The notes below the pieces were generated by a model. That model did no database searches and was not told the origin of the DNA. It saw only the letters and a program-made list of their open reading frames with translations. Shown one piece after another: positions 31,602 through 46,499 of a stretch of DNA of 64,000 nucleotides. The stretch is from contig JAGGNK010010225.1 in assembly GCA_017590115.1 (NCBI GenBank), forward strand, positions 186,001 to 250,000, given 5' to 3'. Origin of the DNA: Montifringilla adamsi. Taxonomy: Eukaryota > Chordata > Aves > Passeriformes > Passeridae. The position numbers and the translations under genes were made by a program. Numbering within the stretch: the stretch's first letter is position 1; each line of letters starts with the position of its first letter.

Positions 31602-34600
31602 TAAATAACCACGTTTGATTACAGAGCTGTCTTTAGAAAGTGTTTTCACAGTGTGAAATTAATGACTGCCTGTGGCTGGCTGCAGAGGCTCCATGTTTAG
31701 GCACTTACGAAGAATGGCAGAAAGATTAGTCTACCTTAACCTGCTTTTGAGAGTGACACTGGGCTGAGATTAGTTTCATGACAAAGAAAGTCACAGTTCT
31801 TGGCTGTTTGGCTGATTTGTGTGTTAAGTTTCAGGTTTGTATTCCCATGTTAAAATTACATGTTAGGGTGGATTGTTCATGTGTTCATGTGTTCAAGATT
31901 AACAGCTTGGAGCCAGTTTTGCAGATGCTGGCAGCATCCTTTCTGATACACTTGGGAGTCTGTGCCCTATTCTACTGAAGAGTGTTCCTGAGACACTGGC
32001 TTTGAAACTGAATTTGTAGTTGCCTGAACTGCTTATTGATGATGTCTATTTTTAGAAGTAAACCCATGGTCTTTTTCAGTCTTCTCCTGGCCTGTTGAAC
32101 ATTGCACTCTCTTCTAAAATAAATGTTGAAAGGCAGTGTGTGTACACAACACGCCTTTAAATAAATAAACAAATGCAAGTAATTGGACCAAATATGCTTT
32201 GATTACATTATGTACTTCTGTTGCTTTCAAATAGGCTGCCTGCTTCTATCAATTCAATTGCCCATTATTAATTTAATTACCAAATGCATTTCCTATAAAT
32301 GTTCTTTCTCTGGTAGTGAGACACAATATCTCACATGGCTGTTCTTTCTAATACATGCACATATGATAGATATCCACCCACCACCTTGCCATATGTAAAT
32401 ACCAGATATAAAGAAAACAATTATATTTCCGGTCAAATTTGAGTTAAACTTTCTGTATAAATTCAGACTACGGTTTGCATGTTATTTGTTGCATATACCA
32501 ACTAGCCTGCTCAGAGGCACTTCCATTTGCATGGTAGTGAAATGTCTTCTCAAAGAATGTCAAAATACTGTTCTGAGTCCTGTAAGAATTTGACGGTCAG
32601 ATTTAGTCAAAGAGTGTGAGAAAATTAATATTTTATTGTAAGTGAGCTGAGAGTTGTCCAGTGATTATGCAGTAATTTAATAATTACTAGCAGTAATTCA
32701 GAACATTAATAAACTTTAAAAAATAGGGAAAGGACTAAAATGGGCTGGTTTATGCACACAGAATTTTTGATTTTATCACCTGTGGTTTTTTTAGGAAAAT
32801 TAAATAGTTATGTGGCACAGTCCCTTCTATAGGGAAATATTAACTCCAAATCAGGATTTTTCTCTCAATAAGTGTATTTCAATCAGTACCAAAAAAACAG
32901 TCCGTTATTTTTTAAATGAAATCATCAGCATCATTCTGTTCTATTGTGCTGCAGACAATGCCTATTGGTGCTAATCAGCACCTCTGAGGGTCTATGAGCT
33001 ATGATCTAGGGCTGAACAAAAGTCAGTTATTTTCCCATGAAGATGTCACCTTTGGGGCACGAGTTTGACCTGTACATGTTCTCAAGCTGTGGCACTATGA
33101 ATATATTCCCATGGACAAGTTGATTCAACGTGATCAGTGCTTTCTGACCCAAATGTCAAGTGAGGACCTTTTCTTTATACTTAGACATTTTGAATCCAGT
33201 AAATTGGAAAAGAGAATTTAAAATTTTTGAAAAGAAGGAAAGAAATTAGGAGGAGAAAGCCTTCACACAAAATGATCCACAGGTTCTGTATAGACCTTTT
33301 TCGTGTTTAGTTGAAGCCCTTGTATATCTGAGCAAATATAACCTACAAAGCAAACCTTCTGTATATACACTTAAAAAAATACAAATTCTGTAAAAATCTG
33401 AAACGTGGCACAGATCCATAACTGCTCCAATGAGTCCAGTTGTGCTTCAGATAATGGAGCAGGACATCTGTTTCCAGATTAAAACGAGCCAGATGTAAAA
33501 AGAAACAGACTTGCTAAACCTAAGGGCTGTTTAGAGCCAGAGTGTCATCATTTGCTTGGGGGCATGTATTTATAAGATTAGAATATGAGATCACACAATA
33601 GTAGTGCTCTTAGGTGAAGTTTTATAGTTGGTACCCATCATTTATCTCAAATAGGCAGAACTGGCTGACTTCAATCAAACCAAGAAAAATAGAGTGATTT
33701 TACAATGGTCTCAGGATTAATGTATTTGCATCAAAGGAAAGAATAGATGAGTAAAGTAAAATCTGTTGTTTGCAATACTTTTTGCATTCCAATAGCAAAG
33801 CTGTAGAATTCTAAGTGCTTTTGCTACTTATATAAGCAGACTGGGTTTTTTAATTGTAAAAATAAAAACCCATATGGTTATTAATTAAAATGCTTCCTTC
33901 ATTAGAAACATTCAAATTTATTTGTTTGTTGGGAGGAATTGGATTGGCAAGTAATACATAGAGAGACTACACTCAAAATGCAAAATTTTCTCATAATCTA
34001 GGTTTCTGTACACATCAGCTTAACATAATGCATCTTTAAGCAATTAATGCTCCAAATTAAGTGTTGCCTCACATCTCTAGGTACAGTGGAATAAACCCTG
34101 CTCATCCAAGAGCACTTTTATCCATATGGTTCAGAGATTCCTGAAACAGTTAAATGAGTGGCGTCGTTTTGCATAGTTAAGCGTGAAAGAATAAGATTCA
34201 TTCTTTTATCAGCAATATTCAGAGAATGAGAGACACTGCTTATTATCCTGATTGTAGAATTGCTGCAGTCCTGTAGGAATAAGCCAATCTGATAATGATA
34301 AGGGGAATAGAAGAGCTATTCACCTGCACAAAATACGTAATACTTTATCTATATGGTAGCATTGTTTCAGGCTATAAGAACATTTTTCATAAGAGTGAAG
34401 ATAGAGTGTGCAAGTGATATAACCAGTGGCTAAGCAACAGCAGCAGTGGATCATAAAGGAAGGAGAAATATTCATTAGTTTTAAGGAATTAGGTTCTAAA
34501 ATGCAGTTAGAAGTACTGGAAAGGGAAAAACACATTAAAAACTTGAAAATAAGCAGACAGCTTCATGGAGAAGAATTTATTTTAAGACAAATGACTCATG

Positions 34601-35649
34601 AATGTTTAAAAACAACCTCATGAAGTAATAAGTGAGAAATACGTATTTCTGTTTAAATTGTTTAAATATTTTCAGAAGCTTTCTTTTATATTAAAAGCTA
34701 CCTCACTGGTACAATTTTACCTTGAAATTGTGCAACTCCAGTCCACCTTTTTTAGCATAGAGAAACAGGGGAAAATTATGAAAAATCATTGAGCTCGGAT
34801 GTGCTTAATATTAAAAGACCTGCTTCTGTATCATTTCATGTTTATTGTTTTACCTCAGTAATTTCTGTATTGAGTTCTCTGTATCAAAAGTCTAATAAAA
34901 TGGTTTCTGGTGACCAGCAATACCAGCCTAGCCAGGATCTTGAAAAATCAGTTGCTCAATACTATATATATGTATATTCCTTCTACCTGTTTTGCACAAT
35001 GAGTTAGCAAGTTTACTTAAGGCAGTAGGATTAAACCAAACTCTCTGTGCTGGCTTAGGGCTTCTAACCTTCAACACCTCTGGTTGAACAATGGTTTTGG
35101 CCATCCATTTGTTTTGGTGGAGACCCACCCTCCATTTGGTGGAGACCCCTTCAAGAGAATGCTGTTTTCAAAGGGTAGGTGGCAGGTGTCTTTGCTGGTT
35201 GAATGCCCAGACATGGGGAAAGGCAAACTCATTCAACAATTGAAATCAAGGATCTGTGACTAAAATCTTATAAAAGACATGAAGCTCTCTTAAGTTATAT
35301 AATAATTTTGAATGTGTATTTTTCTGCATGGCACCTCTTCCCCAAAGCTTTTCAATTAGTGTCATAAAACTGCACCCTGCTTGGCATGGAACAACACCAC
35401 CATTTTGGAAGCCAGAGAAGCCTATGGCTAAACTGGGGAATCAGGGAACATTTGCTTTCCCCTTTTGTCCCAGCATAATGTCTGGCCATGTCCTGATTGG
35501 AAGTCAGGACCTGAGCTACCTCTTTGTATATAGAACTAGAGGTCTACTCGTGTATATTAATATATAGGTATGCACATAACTTAGAGGTATTAAATATACT
35601 TATGTGTGTAGAATATTTAGTATTTAGTGTTAATACAAAGCCATTCAGT

Positions 35650-35663
35650 AAAAAAAAAAAAAA
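35650..35663 (+). repeat. Poly(A) homopolymer, 14 bases
   Basis: Short A run in the intron; no flanking retroposed sequence was recognised. Confidence 0.85.
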
Positions 35664-36483
35664 TATTATTTGTGCTGTTTACAACTTCCTTCTGTGCAGA
35701 GCAAAGCCATAAGCCACAACAACAACAGTGCTCACAGTTTATTAAAATGGCTGGTGCTTTGATCTTAATGATTTGTTTTACCAGTGCTGGAATACAAGCA
35801 ATAGCCATGAGTGTAGCTCATCTTTCATTCTGCAGTGATTGCTGTTTCCAGCAAAGGAAAAATGGGCTGGAATGGAACTGTAAATAGCTTGTTTGCAAGG
35901 ATAAATGTTTTCCTTGTACACAATGCTAAAGGCTGAAATACTTCCTAAATGATCTTACATTATGGCAGGTTTTAATGATGTTATTGTGGGTGAAGCCCAT
36001 GGCAGGTCTTGCAAATCTGCTCCTCACTTTGAAATCTGATTTCCACAGTTAGTAGTTTTTCTTTTGGTTATGCTTATTAAGAATCTTGTTAAATTACATT
36101 AAATATTTATCTTTGTATTAAAACTTCTGTTCTGAATCAGCAAGACATTCAAGCTTATTGTCTAATCCCATTGAATTCAGTCTGACTGAAGCAAATCCTG
36201 CGGTATTATGCAAAGTATAGATGGATGGCACTAAAATGGAATTAAGAGTTTTACTGAATTTGAACTTTATTATTAATTGTTTGCCCCATATAGAAATGTC
36301 TACTGCCTCCCATTTACCTTGCTGATTTTATTTTATTTTTTGCTACACTTAGTTTTATGTTTGTTCATACATTCAGATTCTTAATTGGATTAATAAAAAG
36401 CATTCACAAACAAGCAGGAGAATCAGGTTTTGTGTGGTCAAATCAATATTCATTCATTGAAAAAGACAAGATTAGATGTACTT

Positions 36484-36531
36484 TATCAAATGCTTTTACT
36501 GCATTATCAAATGCAAAAGCATTTACTGCAT
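36484..36531. repeat. Small imperfect direct duplication
   Basis: TATCAAATGC...TTACTGCAT occurs twice in a row. The second copy carries a 6-7 base insertion (AAAAGCA region) that is the reverse complement of the TGCTTTT in the first copy. It looks like a local replication-slippage product. Confidence 0.65.
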
Positions 36532-38496
36532 TGGATATTTTTGGAACTTCCTATTCTTGATGGGCCATCCTCATTCTTATCTAGGCTCTCAATGCATGCT
36601 TCCATATATTTGACCACATAGTTTTGTAAAATCCTGTCAAATTTATCTTCGTTTTATTCAAAATCTATTTCCAAATAGTCTTAGTTCTTAATTATTTTAA
36701 ATCTCTCTGTTAATTCATTCACTCTTAAGGATACAGCAGATTTTTCTTCAGTTTCAAGAGCCCTTGAAACACATGGAAGATAAACTCTGTTTCCTGACAC
36801 TAATGATTTCTTTTCATTTAGACAAATAGTCTCCTTAAGTCTAAATCCTCAAGTAGCTCCTTGAAAGTGACATTCACACTGAGATCATATGTTAACAAAT
36901 AAACTGCTTGTGTAAAACATACTTGACTAGCAACCTCCCCAAAGGACACTAATAAGCAAAGAGTACATTATTCCTGCAAAGGACAGGAATTATTTATGTG
37001 TAGAGCTCTAGAAAATACTTAAGAATGAAAATTTAGAAACCAGGCCACTTTCCACAAAAGACATGAAACTCCTGAAGTCAGTCTGATTTGCATCATTACC
37101 TTCTGCAAACAATTAATTGCAGCAGTGGCTGATTAAATGCAAAAATTGCTCTTTATGTCTTCTTTTTCATATTTTAGGCCTGAGCAAGGGTGTTCACTAT
37201 GATTGAAAACTGTATATAAGCCCTTCCTGCTCTGTAAACTGCACTTCAAATTTTAGAAGGAAAAAAAATGAAAGGAGAAAATAAAAGGACCGGGGTTCCC
37301 TGCCCAGTATGTTGCTTTTGGTGTAGATCTAAGTGAAAAAAAATGTAAGCCTGAGGAGTTCCAACTGTCCCAGAAATATTTTTCCTGAGGTACCAGCAGA
37401 GGGCAGTTAGGGAGGAGAAAGAGAACAAGGGATTTGTAACACAGTACATGTTATGAAAATCATATATAAATCAGTGCAATTACTCCCAAATACAAATATC
37501 AGTCCATACTTAAACGCTGTGGTTTCAATTAAGGCTTCAAGTGGAGAGAGATCCCGGAGTTTACAGCTTTCTTTAGTAATCAGAACCTTATCCCCAAGAA
37601 TCACTTAACAGGTCGCTTCATCCTGAAGCTCTGTCTGGGTTTGTGGATGAAGACTCAGCAAGCCACCTCGACTGGAAGGATCTGTCTTAAATACTGTGAG
37701 GTAATTTTGCCAGACAGAAAGAGAAAAACAGAAACTTGCTTTCATTGTGATAGTAGTACAATGGTAGTTCATTAAAACTGGGGTAAAAGAATGATGCCTA
37801 GAATTACTGGCACTATATCTGACATTAAATATTTCATGAACTTCCTACACAGAGCTGTAGATGTTAAAATTTTATCTACTCATGCAGATCAATAAATAAA
37901 AATATGCTTAATTATTAAGCATCTCTCTTTATCACTTTAATTACAGAAACAACCTTTCTGGAGGCTGTTTAGCAAAAAAGCTGATTAGCATATCTAAACA
38001 AGTTTAAAAATCTTCAGAGAAAAGACATGAGTCTTTTTATTTAGTGCTTTAATAGGGCCAAATTTGCATAGACATACAACAAAAGAAGAATAGAGAAACA
38101 GTAACCTATACAGAAAAACTTGTAGCTTAGGTTTGTCAACAAGCTCAGGTGTGGGTAAACATATTCTGAAGTGTTTGGATAACCCAGGTCTAGAACTGCA
38201 CTGACAAAATGAATCACTAATACTTTCCATTTTCAAACTGCAGTAAAATCCTTGGATTTAACAGCTGAGGGCCTAGACTGGCACAATTACGTAATAAATA
38301 CAAGCATATATTCAGTATTTGACCTTGCAGAACCTGTCATGTGCAGACTGCTGCCACATAAGGGTTCCCACATCACCAAGGGGTTTCCACAATCACCACT
38401 TTTTCTCCCAAGAATCAGTACAGGAGAATTAGTCTCATACACCAACTGTGATGGGAAGATGACTTCATAATGTACATACATGCAGATGTGTGGGGA

Positions 38497-38526
38497 TGTG
38501 TGCATGTATTTAAATACATGTACACA
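38497..38526. repeat. Near-perfect 30-bp palindrome
   Basis: The sequence is symmetrical about the junction 38511/38512 (ATTT|AAAT), with one mismatch in 15 pairs. Weaker symmetry continues outward to about 38480 and 38546. It lies in a TG/CA and TA-rich tract, so it is probably derived from a microsatellite. Confidence 0.75.
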
Positions 38527-41338
38527 AATTTATACACATCTATGCAAGCCTTTATCTAGGCAGATCCTGACAATTCTTGCGGCTCTGCCTTTTCCTTTGC
38601 CAAGTTTTCATCTTTGTGTCTTCTTTGTGCCTTTCCTTCCAGGAACTCAGTTCCTATGCCAGTGCACCAGTCACGAGCAGTCCCTTCCAAGTTTCTTTTG
38701 TTACAAAACTGCTTAGCTGCAGCTTCCTCCAAATGCTTTTCAGACCTCTGCTGCATTCTGTCAGCTGGTAGAAACCTGAAAATCTGAACTTTCTACGTGG
38801 CTTTTCTGTGCAGTCTGTACTATTTTGCAGCTCAGCTTGGGATCTCCTCTGAAGAGCATTGGTCAGTGCAGTACTTGACACTTTTCTGCAACTGTGCAAA
38901 CAGGTACTGTAGGGATTTCTCTGTCAAAAGTCCTTTCTGAAGAAAACTACGTGACATGTAAAGCCCTGCAAACATTGCATTCCACCTACTGCTGTAGAAA
39001 CTAGACATCTGTGTAAACAATAAGTAAATATGCATAAGTAAAGGAGCAATTTCTGTTGTCACTTTCACTGGTGCCATTTGATACTTATCTAATGCACCTT
39101 TAGTCAATGCAATCCTTTCCACAATTTTGGAAGGGTGACTTTCCTCCTTGCATTGTTAAGGACATAACTAGTTTAGTAATCCACTCTATTTTGTTAGGGT
39201 ATAGATGAGAATTATTCACATTTGGAAACCCATCTGCAGGGTAAATGAACACCATGCCTGAGTTGACCTTAACAGGTTTATGTGTCCAATTGCTCTCAGT
39301 TAAAACTAGATCATTCTTGTGAATTAGGTTGCATTTATTATCTTAGTATCACCTCCAAATCATTGTGAAATTGACCTTGGTCAGAAATTTCAAATTATCA
39401 GATGAACAGAATATAGTAGCCCATTTCCTCCTGCATATTCAGTGATGCCTAGCTGAACGTGTGTAGTCATCAATACACTTCAGTTATGGTATTGCTATAA
39501 CTTATTTTCCTAGTGTTCTTCATTTTGACTTAATATCATTCCAGTTTTGGTAAAATTACACCAACAGCTCATTTGATCACATTAAGTCACTGTATCATCT
39601 AGAGATAAATGTTTTATCTTGCTCAGCCTAGAAAGTTCATTTGTATTTTGAGAGCATTTGATGAAAAATTCCTCTCCCAGCAACTCTCTATGTGTGTATA
39701 TATATGCCAATGCAATCCTGTTATCCCCTCTTCCCAGCACACCCCTTATGGATAGATATTTTCTGATATAAAATTGTTGCAGAGCAAGATCTCTTACCAA
39801 CCCTTTTCAAATGTAATTTGTAATAAAGGACAGAATGATGTGTATATGTGGTGGCAAATCTTTTGTTTTTGTGGTTGCCTAGTGCACTACACACTGTAAG
39901 CCACACTTGTGGTTCAGGAGGGCAGGGACCCCTCACTGTTCACTCTGGGGTTCTTCACAACCTGTGCCTTACCTGATGGAATTCAGCCTCCTGCCTGCAG
40001 TGTCACCTTCAAGGCATGCTGGATTTCAAGCATCTGAGATCACAGTTTGTGTGAGAATTACCCTTTCAGTGATGGTACAGTTTTCCATACATAATCCCAC
40101 AGATAAGCCAAATCACTAGAGTTAGGGTTTTGGAAGTTTTAGAGACATATGTCAACCCCTTAAAATACAAGACTGTCTGAAAACTGCCTAGTTTGAGAAG
40201 TTAAAGACAACTCGTTGTAGCCTCTTGCAGCGTCTCCTTTCCTAGTTTATTCCCAGCTGTAGAGTCTCATTTCTTTTTCAAGATGCATTTTACTGAATTG
40301 GGTCATTCATGTAGGCATAAATCAGGTCATTGCAATTTATTTGTTACCTTGCAGGGAAGCTTGACATTTTGTCTCACCTTCCTGAGTATGTTATTTTATT
40401 AGGCTATCCTTCTAGCAAGTGATAGATCTTGCTGCCATTTCCTTTTGCTTAACCTACTCCTCCCTAAAGCTCTAGTGACTTTTTTTTTTTCTGTGTGTAT
40501 TCCCCAGCCTAGGAATTTCTGAGTTTACTTGATATTTTTACCCTGCAGATCTTCTTTTGCAATTCTTTTAATGTTAACAAAGGGAAGTTTAAATCCATTG
40601 TAACTGGATTTGGCTTTGTTAGTTATTTCATGAGTAGATGCCTTTTGGTGGTTAGCTTCAGGGAATTTGTATTCCCCTGCTTCATTAACTATTTCTCCCT
40701 CAGGTGAGACAGGCGTTGCTTCATATTTTTGAAACACAATTACATGCCAGCACCTATTTCTCAGTATTCAGCAGATTCCAGCTCCCCTAAGGTGCCTGAG
40801 AGCTGTAATTAAAGATAGTGAATGAATTTTTATGTCAGGATTTTGCACCCAATGACGCAGCTTCTTTGTGACAGCCCAGACAATGATGTACTGTTGCAGT
40901 GATTTACCATTGATTTGCATGCTCCCAGACCTCTTTTGTGACCAAGATGTATGATTATCATCCTTGCTACTCCACTGGAAATCACTGTGCACTATGGACT
41001 GAATGCCAAGCTGTGTTAGGCACAGAGCAAGCTTGATGCAACACGCAGTGACCTGGCCAAAACCAGGGATGAGGTTGTATCAAACCAGACATAACCACAC
41101 AGTGAATATTTGGTGATAGAGGAGCAACCCCTTCGGGAAGAATCCAGGTCAGTGGGTGAAAACACTGCTGCTGCTGAACTCCTGTGGTCTTTCTGACTCT
41201 GACTGGGGCAGGCTGAGAGCTGGACCACAGCCTGGCTCTGCATCCTGGAGGAGCACAGGTGGCTGTGCAAGCCTGCAAGTGGTGAAATGGATGGGCTCTG
41301 GTCCCTTCAACTGAAATGATTTCATTTAACCCTATTTG

Positions 41339-41425
41339 ATCATAGAATCGTGGAATAGCTTGTGTTGCAAGGGACTTTAAGGATCATCTAGTTCCAACCC
41401 CCATGCCAGATCATGTCCTTTATTT
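41339..41425 (-). mobile_element. CR1 LINE 3' end fragment, reverse
   Basis: On the + strand it begins ATCATAGAATCGTGGAATAG and continues GGGACTTTAAGGATCATCTA, then GTTCCAACCCCCATGCCAG. This is the reverse complement of the avian CR1 3' end, with its terminal octamer-like repeats at the left. The homology fades after about 41425. Antisense to CPNE4. Confidence 0.85.
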
Positions 41426-43869
41426 GCCCAGCTCTGCTTGCAGAGCGGGAGCTGAAAATGTTTAAATATTTCAAATGATTTCTGTATTTTCTTTGGAACT
41501 GCTGTTAATCCCTGTAAGCTGTTATGATTCAGAATTTACTGGCATCAAGCCCTTGTCAGATAAGTACTAAATAATATACTCAGAAACATGATTCATTCAT
41601 ATGCTTTAGAAAAGAAACAATTCAGCTCATAGTCTTCCAGTTCACTCCCTGAACACGAAAGATTACAATTTTAATTGAGTTTAGAGATAGCTCTATTTTG
41701 TTTGTGATGTTTGCTGTTGTCTTTCTATCTTTTCCTTTACCTTTTCCTTGATGTTTTCCCCCTTCTTCTTTCTGTGCCTTCTTCCCCTCCTTCTTTCTCT
41801 CCTCACATTCACACCATTTTCAATTACATGTGTAACACACATCTCCCTTTTTAATTTTGTTAATTTAAAATTTCTTACTAATAGAGGAAAATTATCTGAT
41901 TTTGTCATGAGAAGAGTATGTCAAGCAGAGCAAATCCACAGTTTATTCTTTTAAGACTGGGATTGAAAATGAAAGGCATAATAATTGATTTTTCTGCCTG
42001 CAGTACTTTCAAAATCTCTCCCTGGTAGTTCTGATTTGACCTAAGACCAAAATTTCAAGTGACAGCTTAATATCCAGGGATTCTAGTCTGGTATTCTCCT
42101 TGCAAGCTGTAAATGTAAGATTCTCAGATATTTGTGACTAAAAGTGAGCTCTTAGTGTTTCTCTCTCCTCACTCCATGTTTTTTCCTTCCCCCCACTCAC
42201 TGCATCATTAGTACTGTTTGTGCTACTGTGTTGTTCTAGCATAAAGTGAGCAGGTTTTCATGCTGATGGTCTCCAAGGTCAGTTCAGTAGTATCCATACA
42301 AAGGCTGCATTGAATTCAGAAGATTTAACTTAAGGACAGCTATAGCTACATACCAAAGGGCTTTAATGGGAACCAATAAAATTAGTCCCAAAGAAGTTGC
42401 ATAAGTGGCTAGCTAGGAGTTAATCTTTCAGAATTAATAAATTCAGAATTAATTTAGAATGGCTTAGGCCTTTCTTCTCCATACAATTAAGAACCCAGAT
42501 CCCAAATTTCAATCTTTAAAAGCAACTGATTTTCAGAGAGCATAGTCCTGGCAACCTTTTTGAATACAGGTATTGCTGCACTGCTGAATAGCTCAAGCAT
42601 CATCTGTCCCTGAGGCTTCTGAGGAGGCTGCAAAATGTCTTTAATGTCTGACTAATTAATTTTACCTAGTGGAAGATTTTTCTCCATCTCATTAATGGGA
42701 ATAGCAAATCTTTTTCAGAATAAATGTAATATCCTCGTTTCAATGATACTCCATGTCAGAAGGCACCAGTGCTTAATGAGACAGGATTTTGAAATGTTCT
42801 TTATTTTGTCTCTTTATAATAAGCATATTTCTTTCCTTACAGTAGCACTAGGCTTCCCAGTGAAATAGAAAATAGGATCATTATCTGTATCACTTTTACC
42901 AATTTACAAAACCAGAGTATTACCTCTATTCATCTCTTTTCCTGTAGGTGCAGTACAGCTCACTGAAATCTCTCTTCTCTCTGCCCCTGTTAGTGTTTTG
43001 ATTTGTCATTGCTGTTGCTCTGCTTCCAGTAGGTAGCTTGAAGGATGGGTGTTTAAAACTGAGCAATATCCCAAAAGGACAATATAGGATATTTTCAGAT
43101 ATTTTCTGCTATCGTGTTATGTTATAGTTGAGGCTACTGACAAACTTTTTTCTGGTTGTATTTCTGTTCAGAAGACTGCAGCCTTGGAGCCCTGACAATT
43201 TCTGTGTGCATTAATTTATATTGATCAATATGAACACTGAACCTGAATCCTCTCCCTGATTTTTCTTTCAGGTATAACTTAGATCTGCTCAGTCTTGGGT
43301 ATCTTTCAGTAATATATTCATGTTTGACTGCAAAAGTACCAGAAGTCATATACATCTATGCTTGCATGACTACTCATGGTCCTTAAATAACCAGGTATAA
43401 AATTCAGAGTCTGATGCTTTTGCTTTTTTGATCTTCATGTCAAGTACTTAATCTTCTTGAAAGTTATGCCACATTTAAATTTTCAAGGGAACCTGTGTAA
43501 AAAAAAGAAAATATAAAAGGTGAATTAGATGTGATGGAGTAATTTTGTAAACATTCTGCCAAGTCACAGTCCTCTTTTTCTTACTCCATTCTGTAAGTTT
43601 CAGATTGTATAGAACCAGCTTTTTTTCTAGTTGCATGTTTCTCTCCCATCCTTTCCCTTTATCAATCTGCCTTCAGCAGGACAGTGCAGGCAGTTTCCTT
43701 TTGTGTGCTGAAGACACTCTGGCCAGCTTTAAACAAAACAAGTCAAAGGTTAACTGAGGCCAAGGACATGACACTGCCCACGTCCTTGTGTCTTTGCTTT
43801 CCTCCTTCCAGCACAAACTGGTGATGCCCAAACTGCATTTGGGAGCAGTGTCAGGCACAGCTGGACCTG

Positions 43870-44330
43870 ATGCCTTGTGAAGGCTGACCTAGAACAGAGG
43901 CTGGACAGAGTTAAAGAATAACGTAGGTATTTATCAAAAGGCTTCAATGGATACACCTTGGGCAGTACAAGAGCCCAGCCAGGGCTACACCCCAGGTGAA
44001 CCCAAAATGGTCACAAAATGGACGATGGGTCATGAGGTCTATCACTTTGATAAGTTCTGGTCCATTAACAAATTGGAGTTAATTGTCCAATTACAGCTTT
44101 AGGTTATGAAGTCCCATCATTCTTGTCTTTCTCAGTCCACCATTGTTTATGATCTTGGGCCTGAGATTCGGATCATCTGTCCTTGGTCCCAAGCTAGAGA
44201 AGGAATTGCTTTGTCCTCTCTGCAAGGAGAGCTTACCATCCCCCAACATGAAGCTCAGAACTACACACCAAAGCAGCACAGACTCTGAAAAATACAAAAG
44301 CCAAACCCTGAGGTTTGGTCTGAGGCATCA
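43870..44330 (-). mobile_element. Endogenous retrovirus LTR, probably solo, reverse orientation
   Basis: Phrases such as GGATACACCTTGGGCAGTAC, AAGAGCCCAGCCAGGGCTAC and GTCACAAAATGGACGATGGG match, as I recall them, a high-copy LTR of songbird genomes. On the - strand a GATAAA, a decayed AATAAA signal, lies at about 43939-43934, near the expected R/U5 end. No retroviral coding frame was seen beside it. The boundaries are estimated and the family name is not claimed. Confidence 0.6.
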
Positions 44331-46499
44331 GACCCATCACTGACCCCGGGAGGTCTCTGGGGGTGCTGGTTGGCAGGAGCCAGTGCTGCACCAGGTAGGG
44401 TGCTCACAGATCATGTCTGTGGCTATGTCCCATTGCTTCAGCCACGGTCACAGGCCTATTTCCTGCTGTTAATGACACCCAAATGTCTGAGCAAGCACTA
44501 TGAAGAAAAAGAAAACTGGTTCTCACTTTTCTTCTTTCGAGTGAGTTTAAATTACAAAGAAAAATCATTAGAGCAGATCTCTTTCCTACTGAAATGCCAG
44601 GCTGGGAAACAGGGCTGGAGTCTCTGATGCATGTGATTCACCCTTGAGGCAGGAGAAAACCTTCTTTTCATTTTCTGACTCTAGTTTAAGTCCCTGAATG
44701 GCCTAACCCTTGACATAGCTTCCCAGAGAAGCTTGGAAGCTGCTCTGCTTTCTCCTGCATGCTGCCCTGATAGCCCTGGATCTTTTAGAGCAGCTGTCAC
44801 ACCATAAAAGGATTATCCTGCAAGTGAGAGAGTTCTTGTCTGCCCTTCTGGGTCACTTTTTCCCTGCTGTGTCTCAGTAGTGCAGGACAAGCAGAATGAG
44901 GGCAGCAGGCTCAGCTGTTGGATTTGTTTCTCATATGATCAAGTGAAGGGTGGATGGGAAGAGTAGAGGGGGTTATATTGTAAAACACCACTAAGCCATT
45001 AAACTCTCATTTACTAAATAGTAAATATAGCTAAACACCTCGTTTTGTGATAGAAGAAAAATGGGAGTACATTTCAATACGTACATATAAATTTTATTTT
45101 TATTCTGAAAGCTATCAGCTGCAATTTTTGAGGTGTGGCCAGGGGATGACATGATGTTCTTTTTTATGTAAGGGATGTCATGAATGTCAGAAGTTTCCCT
45201 TCTTACCTTAAAAATCAAGCTCCATTAGCACATGAGAGTTAATTTCTTGGTCCCAGCAGCTTGAATCAGATTACCAGAGGTATGGACCTAAATTCTGGTG
45301 AGCTACCTAATGAGAGTGTGGAGCTATTCTGGCTGAGACAACAGAAAGTACTAAGCACAGAAGACCCCAGGGCACTCTAAAAAACAGCCGTATGGAGCCC
45401 CATCCTGAGGGGGTACATGATCCTGCTTCACTCTTTCACAATGTAATGGTTGCACTTACTCAAAAAGGAGATGTGGGAGGTTCAAACATAAAGACAAGTG
45501 TCCTGACTGTGGAGGTAAGGTATTCTGGGTGCAGAATAACAGTGGGGGCTGTGCCACTGTGTGACTGGGAATGTGGGAGTCTCGCCACCAGAAGGAGAAT
45601 CCAAGCTGCTGGAGGTATGACTTATTGCTGTCGCAGAAGCAGGAGCTGCAGATACAAGAGTGCCTACACTTGTTTACACTCCAGAAAAACTGCAGTAGAA
45701 TTCAGGCACTGGATGGGTTCAGGCATCTCCCAGTTGTATAACTGCTGCTAACGTAGAACTTAGACACTTATGTTCTACCTAAGTAAAATTCTAAGTAAAA
45801 TTCTTTTGTTTGTTCTTGCCCCAAATCAACTAACTGCAGCTCCACACGAATTTGATTTTCTAATCAAATGCTTAATCATTGATGTAAAACAAGATTTTTT
45901 TTCCCCCCTCTAGGATTCCTTTCTAATGGTTTCTTATTTCTTACCCTCAAAATGTGTGCCTGAATTCCCTGCATCCATTTGTAAGGGCTTTCCAGCTTCC
46001 GGAAGTGTTTAATCAAAGAGAATGCTATCAGCAGGTGGTTAGCATAGAATGTCAGCAGCTACTTCGTTTCTGATATCTCTTGGGAAAAAATGTTTCATTA
46101 CCATGCAAATGATGTTAGTCTTCCTTTCCAAGATCCATTGTCACATGGTGTAACATATGGTCCACAGAACTGTGCTCCCAAGATTTATGCAGCAGAGGGG
46201 ACACAGTTCTGCTTTCTTTTAAGTTTTTCCTTAGGTTGTATCAGAAATATCATGGTGCCTTTAACAGCCTATGCCAGACAGAAAAACCGAGCAGCTTTAA
46301 TGGGTGCTATTATTTTTTTGGAGAATGTCTGGGATGTGAATTATTCAGTTGATACTTGGAGTGGCCATCTCTTGAACTACACCAAAAATATTGAAGCTGC
46401 TAGCCTCTCCTGGGAATTTTTAAAAGTTCCAATCATGGTAGTTGGAACTCAACTCTTCCAAGGGCTGTGAAACCCTCTAAGTAGTCTAGGGTAAACCTA

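Noticed and set aside
35094..35150. Duplicate of TCCATTTG...GGTGGAGACCC
   Set aside because: A short two-copy slippage repeat with no further structure.
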